DNA of 64,000 nt from Aspergillus flavus (lineage: Eukaryota > Ascomycota > Eurotiomycetes > Eurotiales > Aspergillaceae): the NCBI RefSeq assembly GCF_009017415.1, contig NC_092407.1:1550001-1614000 (forward strand), given 5' to 3'. This document shows positions 58,060 through 64,000 of this stretch, piece after piece. Made by a program: the position numbers and the translations under genes. The notes under the pieces were generated by a model. The model did no database searches. It was not told the DNA's origin and saw nothing but the letters and a program-made list of their open reading frames with translations. The first letter of the stretch is position 1. Every line of letters starts with the position of its first letter.

Positions 58060-58738
58060 CATCTGCGTTTAGAGAGTCTTCACGGATACCCGCTGAGCGC
58101 AGAGGCATGCAAAAATGGGGAAACCGGGAAAGCGTCGGGGACAGGTTAGGACCTATGAAAGCCCGGAGATGACGATTCGTAATGTCCACAGGACGGAGTG
58201 ACTATTATGAAAACATCTAAATGTATGACATCAATCTGTAGTAGGATCGGCGGTGGCTGATCAATCCACGGATCCAGTCCGTATAACCTTCGGATCAAAG
58301 CCCACCATGCAAGGGTCTCTCCCGAGTAGCCTATCTGTAGTTCTTCAACTGCAGATACCCGGGCCCACTACGAAGAACTTCCGCAAATCGTGCTTCGCCA
58401 TGGAAAACCGGAGATATCAGTCATTCTTTATCCAAAAATTGAAATGGAAGTATGGGTACATCGGGTACTCGGCGATCATGGATCCGTCATAAGGTCATTC
58501 CCTCATGGTGGATGGACTCCTAGAAAGCAACAACACCATTGGTTCGGAGAGTAACTGGGAGAAGGCTGATGTGAGAAAAGACAGGGTGAGTTTAACTTCA
58601 TTCGTTGGGTATCAACCCTCTGTTCATCATGCACACCCTCCTTCTCGTATTGGCGAATTCCCGATCGATCTACTTCCAAGCTGTTGGGCTGTTGGGAACA
58701 CAGCAAGTTTTATGCCTGTTTCCAGAGCACCCGTAATG

Positions 58739-58745
58739 TATAAAG
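58739..58745 (+). promoter_or_regulatory. Putative TATA box of the cupin gene
   Basis: TATAAAG, about 111 bp upstream of the ATG at 58856. Similar motif and spacing to the MDR gene's box. Confidence 0.5.
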
Positions 58746-58855
58746 GACCCCTTCGCCCACCCTATGAACAAGGTCAACTTATAGCTCATACACAACAATT
58801 TTAATCTGCCTAGAAAACATTCTTGGACGTCCTTGATATACATCCGTATCTCGCT

Positions 58856-59343
58856 ATGGAAGAACCGACCTACGATCCGAGGTATGTACATCTACATTGG
58901 CATGGCAGAACACACCTACAAAAACATTTACTAATATGTACAACACCAGCCGTCCTCTTGCGACTACCACACTCGTCTACCAATACAAGCTGGTCAACTG
59001 CCCTGGAAAGTCTACTGTGGGCCTGCTCGTCGAGTACCCTCCAGATGGAGCCACGCCTCCTCACCGGCATGGAGGAGCCTCCGTGTCTGCGTATGTGATC
59101 AAGGGTTCCGTGTTGAACAAAATGAACAACGACCCGATGAAGGTGGTCGAGCAGGGCGGATCGTGGTATGAGGCTCCAGGGTGCCATCATCGGATTAGCG
59201 CCAACGCCAGCAAGACTGAGCCAGCGGCGTTTTTTGTGAACTTCGTTCTCGATACTGAGACGCTGGAGCGAGAGGGACCAGCTGTTCTGGTGCAGTACGA
59301 TGAGGAGTATAAGGAGATTGTCGCCCAGAAGATGAAGGCATGA
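58856..59343 (+). CDS. RmlC-like cupin domain protein
   Basis: Exon 1 (58856..58881, 26 nt, MEEPTYDP plus two bases) and exon 2 (58950..59343) are joined in phase 2 across a 68-bp intron (GTATGT...CACCAG); about 139 aa, reading DPSRPLATTTLVYQYK at the join. Cupin motif 1 is PPHRHGGASVSAYVIKG, with metal-ligand His residues and a Glu position replaced by Ser/Ala. Motif 2 is GGSWYEAPGCHHRISANAS. Small single-domain cupins of this kind in fungi often work as isomerases or dioxygenase-like accessory enzymes in secondary or aromatic metabolism, but many are uncharacterised. No signal peptide. Without the short first exon the protein would lack its own ATG before the fold. Confidence 0.88.
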
Positions 59344-60805
59344 TATTGCTGAGCCTTGTTAGGTTTGGTATTGACGGTGGAGTTACCAGTATACTCTTCA
59401 GCTTATATGTGTGCATACCTCATGTCAATAAATGAAACTCAAGTTGATGGTTAAACATTCGAATTGCTCGTTGATTAGGGAACCTTTCTGGTCAGTGATG
59501 TATTCCAAGCTGTAAATCTTAGCTCAGAAAATGGATCATTAAACTTGTTGTTCCGATCAGATAGCCCCAGTAGTGTGTTGAATATGTTCTATACAAGGTC
59601 AGAAAAAGTCGTCAGTATTAAAACAAGGGACTGTCTTCGAGAAAACACTTATTACCAGTCTCCCAGCTACAACACTTGGTCTTGATCGCACACTAGCTTT
59701 CCCTGACCTCCGTTTGACAGTGAATCTCACGCCAATTCAACAGATTTATGCTACTTCTTACATACGATTGGCTATCTGCAAGGCTATTCGCATTGTATAG
59801 CTATTATATTCCTATGAGAATCGCTATTCGAAAGTTCAGAGAATATTTTCTGAGTGAATATAAGCTGTGAAACAGCAAAGCTTGATGGCGATAAGCGAAA
59901 TCAAAGTTGATTTCCTTGGCACAAAACGTCCTATCGTGTGCCAATGGGTAACTGCGAGATAGAACAACTCAGTATGTGACGTAAGTTTAGGGATACTTGC
60001 TAGATTTGAGACATCACAATGTAAACTATCGGTGCAGTTACGGGGCACATTAGAGCGGTCTTAGGATCAGGTAGCCTTGCAAGACGCATAACTACGTGTA
60101 ACCGGTGGTCATAGCTTGTGTGTTCGTATTGATTTATAATTAGATGACGAGTACCGATCAAGATTCTAGAAAAGATATATCAGGTTTGAAGACCTCGGTA
60201 TAGGATCGATCGACAATGATAGGGCACCCAAAGCGTAAGCATATTGAACACATCTCCCAGTTTACGCACTCGTGAGCAGACATCAATTCATGTGGACAGT
60301 TCCAAACCGAACTGATGGCAAGTTGTCTCGTGGTCCCATAAGCAATCCTCCTTCCGTCAACTTCTGCGTCGGATGAAGAGGGCTTGCATCTGAGATAAGT
60401 TTCGAGTTCAGGATCTGCAGATCTCGATCGCTGACAACGACCAATTGCATATGTTTGGGTCAGATTCGTAGCATAAATAGCTCACGTGTTGACCATATTT
60501 TGGTGTGCGACGCATTGCATGTGTACCTGAAATTTCTCCACGAAAACTGGACGGCTCCAGAGTGGAGAAAAGTCCCCTCCGAGCGGTATTTGATTCCGCC
60601 CGACGGTCGGGGTTCAGCCAGTGTCATGGCAAAGGTTCTGCGTGGGTACCCTATATGGCATGGACAATATTCCGCAGATGATAGATCCGAGCCCAAGTGA
60701 ATTGGCTGATATGCAGGACACACCGACCGGCTCCAGGCCATTCTCTTTTCCGCGAGAATTGTCTATCATGGCCGAGTCGAGAAGGTGTGATGATTTATTA
60801 GCGGT
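59344..60805. other. Intergenic region
   Basis: No supported gene; AT-rich to about 60.1 kb, then mixed composition. Part of the nearly 2-kb space upstream of the ENA ATPase gene. Confidence 0.5.
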
Positions 60806-61059
60806 GCCAAGCAAGGAAATTTGCGCGCTCCCCACCGGTAGCGTCGCATTCAGTGGAGGAGGAAATACGAAGTGCAGTACGCGAAAGAATTGCTTCTTGG
60901 CAGGTGGAACAGTGGCAAGTCACGGGCTGAGCACGTGTCCAGGGCGATTCATCGAACCAACTGGGTTTGGTAGGAGCCATGATCCACTTTCGACGAATTC
61001 GTCATCTTTTCCAGACCCTAACCCTCCTATACATAAATCCGTTGGGCCTGGGCGCCAAG
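60806..61059. promoter_or_regulatory. Three PacC-type GCCAAG hexamers upstream of the ENA gene
   Basis: GCCAAG at 60806-60811 (+), CTTGGC at 60896-60901 (the same site on minus) and GCCAAG at 61054-61059 (+). The core 5'-GCCARG-3' is the known binding site of PacC, the alkaline-pH regulator of Aspergillus, and fungal ENA ATPases are induced at alkaline pH and by salt. The sites are seen; their use is inferred. Confidence 0.5.
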
Positions 61060-61310
61060 ATGCGCTCCGGTCCTCTTCCAATGACTGTCCTCCTGCATGT
61101 CTAGGCATGGCACGTCCTGAATTCAGTCGAAGGCTAAAAATCGGATCCCCATCATATTGGCCCAGTTCACCGTAGTCTCGTTAGAAATGACTTAAAAAGT
61201 CCCAGTCTCCTCCCCCCTCCGTAGATAATCGAACTCTCAGTATCGATCGTTTCGAGATCTGACCTCCAGTAAACACGTCTGCATAGGGGTCCATCAAAGC
61301 TTCCTCTCCC

Positions 61311-64000
61311 ATGACGGGCGAAAAGAACACTGGCTCTGGGTCAGGAGACTCTCCATTGAGTCAACCGGCCCATGCTCTTCCTTACGATGTCGTGATTAGA
61401 GAACTCGGCACCAGACTCGATGAGGGTTTGAGCACCGACGAGGCGAAACAACGTCTTCAACAGTATGGCCCCAACAAGCTAGAGGAAGGCGAAGGGGTCT
61501 CTGTCATCAAAATCCTCATCCGCCAGGTCGCCAACGCAATGATGCTAGTTAAGGGACCCACTTTCCTTTGTCATGATCCCCCCTTCGTTATACAAGAGCT
61601 CCCAGAGTCTGATCCAATTCGTCGTTGTAGGTCCTGATACTGGCCATGGCGGTCAGTTTCGGTATCAAGTCATGGATTGAAGGCGGGTTCATCTCCGCCG
61701 TGATCGTGTTGAACATCGTCGTCGGCTTCTTTCAGGAGTATGCCGCCGAGAAGACCATGGAATCTTTGCATTCGCTGAGTTCGCCTACCGGTACGGTCTC
61801 CCGAGACGGTCAGACCTTCTCGGTTCCCTCCGTGGAGATCGTCCCTGGTGATATGGTTGAATTGCGAACAGGTGATACAGTTCCGGCAGATATCAGGTAG
61901 GTCCTCCGTGCATACTGTTTGTAAGTTCAATATCAGCTAACAGCAAATCCTACCAGATTGGTTGAAGCCGTGAACTTCGAGACGGATGAAGCCCTCCTCA
62001 CGGGAGAGTCTCTTCCCGTCCAGAAGGAATACGACTCCACTTTCAAAGAGGACACTGGCCCCGGTGACCGTCTGAACATTGCCTATAGCTCCAGCACGGT
62101 CACCCGCGGCCGTGCCCGAGGTGTAGTTATCGGTACCGGTATGTCCACTGAAATTGGTTCTATTGCTGCCGCGCTACGGGCCAGCAACAGTAAGAAGCGT
62201 CCAGTGAAGCGTGGTCCCAACGGAGAGACCAAGAAGCGGTGGTATGTCCAGGCGTGGACTCTTACTGGAACTGACGCTGTTGGTCGCTTTCTTGGTGTCA
62301 ATGTTGGAACTCCGCTGCAGAGAAAGCTGTCGAAACTGGCTATACTTCTGTTTGGAGTCGCCGTGCTCTTCGCGATCGTTGTAATGGCTGCCAATCTCTT
62401 CAGTGACAACAACGAAGTCATCTTGTATGCGGTCGGAACCGGTCTTAGTATGATTCCCGCATGCTTGGTGGTCGTTCTTACCATCACCATGGCTGTGGGT
62501 ACGAAGCGTATGGTTGAACGGAATGTTATTGTTCGCAAGCTAGACTCTCTCGAGGCCCTCGGTGCAGTGACGGACATCTGTTCTGATAAGACGGGCACCT
62601 TGACTCAGGGCAAGATGGTTGTCAAAAAAGCTTGGATTCCCTCGAAAGGCACATACTCCGTTGGCACATCCAACGAACCCTTTAATCCCACCGTTGGTGA
62701 TGTGACATTCACTCCGGTGTCTCCTGCGCACTTTGACGATGAAAAAGAAGGTGAACCTGCGGCGAAGCCCGAGGACCTCATCCCGGGGAACCGTCAGTTG
62801 GAGGACTTCCTGGATGTGGCATCCATGGCGAACTTGTCTCATGTCTATAAATCCGACGAAGGGGAGTGGCGCGCTCGTGGTGAACCGACCGAAATCGCCA
62901 TTGAAGTATTTGCTTCGAGGTTCAATTGGAATCGCGATCGATGGACTAAAGGTGAAGGCGCCGTGTGGCACCAGAATGCAGAGTTCCCCTTCGATTCCAC
63001 TGTTAAGAAGATGTCTGTCATCTTCACCAAGGTCACTCCGCAAGAGGAACGCTCTATGGTTTTCACCAAGGGCGCTGTCGAGCGCATCATCGATGCATGC
63101 ACGACTATCATCTGGGATCAAGACTCGTCTACACCCGTGCCCATGACCGATAGCCACCGTACCTCGATTCTTGATAACATGGAAGAGCTCGCCAAACTTG
63201 GTCTTCGCGTATTGGCCTTGGCTCACCGGCCGTACAAAGAAGAAAGCCGTCTGCTCGAAGATTCCGATCTCAACCGTGACGACGTCGAAAAGGATCTCTG
63301 CTTCCTCGGACTGATCGGTCTGTATGATCCTCCGCGCCCAGAAACGGCAGCTTCTATCGCAGCTTGCTACCGTGCCGGGATTGAAGTGCACATGGTAACG
63401 GGAGACCACCCGGGCACCGCCAAAGCCATCGCACAGCAAGTGGGAATCCTCCCTGCGGATCTCAGCACAGTGGCAGCCGACGTGGCTGACGCCATGGTCA
63501 TGACTGCCGGTCAATTCGACAAACTCACCGACGACGAAGTAGACGCTCTTCCCACCCTGCCTCTCGTCATCGCACGCTGCGCTCCCCAGACCAAGGTCCG
63601 CATGATTGACGCACTCCACCGCCGTGGACGCTTCGCCGCCATGACTGGCGACGGCGTCAACGATTCCCCGTCTCTCAAGCACGCAGATGTCGGCATCGCC
63701 ATGGGCCAAGCCGGCTCCGACGTCGCCAAAGACGCCTCAGACATCATCCTCACAGACGACAACTTTGCCTCGATCCTCAACGCCGTCGAAGAAGGCCGGC
63801 GCATCTTCGACAACATCCAAAAATTCGTCCTCCACCTGCTCTCCGAGAACATCGCCCAAGCCTGCACCCTGCTCATCGGTCTCGCCTTCCAAGACCTGGA
63901 CGGCCGCTCCGTCTTCCCCCTCTCCCCTGTCGAAATCATCTGGATCATCATGATCACCTCCGGCATGCCCGACATGGGTCTGGGCATGGAAGTCGCCGCC
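61311..64000 (+). CDS. ena1: ENA-type Na+/K+ efflux P-type ATPase (5' part, runs off the window)
   Basis: Exon 1 61311..61547; exon 2 61631..61896; exon 3 from 61957 to the window edge with no stop. Introns are 83 bp (GTTAAG donor) and 60 bp. N-terminus DVVIRELGTRLDEGLSTDEA is the cation-ATPase N-domain. Then come TM helices (LILAMAVSFGIKSWIEGG), the actuator LLTGESLPVQKEYDS, the phosphorylation motif CSDKTGTLTQGKM (Asp at about 62586-62588), the nucleotide-binding FTKGAVE, and the hinge MTGDGVNDSPSLKHADVGIA. An insert between the actuator and TM3 (KKRPVKRGPNGETKKR) fits type IID fungal pumps. It exports Na+ or K+ at the plasma membrane. The last helices lie beyond 64000. Confidence 0.95.

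Larger units (their letters stand above)
57942..58855. other. Divergent promoter region between MDR and cupin genes
   Basis: 914 bp with a TATA box at each end facing outward. Small ORFs between are not supported. Confidence 0.55.

Noticed and set aside
62540..63709. 389-codon open frame antisense to the ENA ATPase
   Set aside because: It mirrors a highly conserved P-type ATPase exon with strong codon bias; no family pattern on the antisense side.

Overview
The window reads as nuclear DNA of a filamentous ascomycete, most likely Aspergillus or a close Eurotiomycete. Genes sit on both strands without operons. Most introns are 45-70 bp with GTANGT-type donors and CTAAC/CTGAC-like branch points. 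The families are typical of Pezizomycotina: RTA1, Zn2Cys6 regulators, a FAO-type alcohol oxidase, a TOK channel and an ENA ATPase. There are about 21 confident protein genes, several pseudogene or transposon relics, and large gene-poor stretches. I saw no rRNA, no CRISPR and no convincing tRNA. Intron and exon boundaries were worked out by hand from splice signals, reading phase and remembered family sequence, so they may be off by a base or two.

Left part (1-18.5 kb): 3' part of an RTA1-like membrane protein; a small conserved orphan; a TOK-type two-pore K+ channel; an eEF1B-gamma-like glutathione transferase; a three-exon long-chain alcohol oxidase (minus); a hypothetical protein (minus); a four-exon BTB/POZ protein; a small conserved protein (minus); an NSUN5/Rcm1-type rRNA m5C methyltransferase (minus); and a FYVE zinc-finger protein (minus) whose 216-bp intron is a stop-free multiple of three.

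Middle (18.5-30.7 kb): a gene desert. About 5 kb has ordinary base composition but no gene. It is followed by a decayed minus-strand gene with a caspase-like LDCCY motif, and by a scrap of Ty3/Gypsy integrase.

30.7-39.7 kb holds metabolic genes: a D-2-hydroxyacid dehydrogenase, a Zn2Cys6 regulator, a five-exon NAD(P)-dependent epimerase-like protein, an FAD-dependent oxidoreductase divergent from it, and a secreted bacterial-type solute-binding protein. 39.7-46.2 kb is gene-poor apart from a small beta-trefoil (ricin-B-like) protein; it includes a GC-rich hairpin cluster near 42.0 kb.

Right part (46.2-64 kb): a conserved membrane protein, the SNARE Ykt6 (five exons, one GC-AG intron), a 14-TM-like MFS exporter, an aminoglycoside-phosphotransferase-like pseudogene with three in-frame stops, a three-gene group (Zn2Cys6 regulator, MDR-type oxidoreductase, cupin), and the 5' three quarters of an ENA-type Na+ P-type ATPase running off the right edge. 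Three GCCAAG hexamers (PacC-type) lie upstream of the ATPase.

I found no unmistakably new system. The best leads are the solute-binding protein with its redox neighbours, the decayed caspase-like locus, the hairpin cluster, and the TF/MDR/cupin group.
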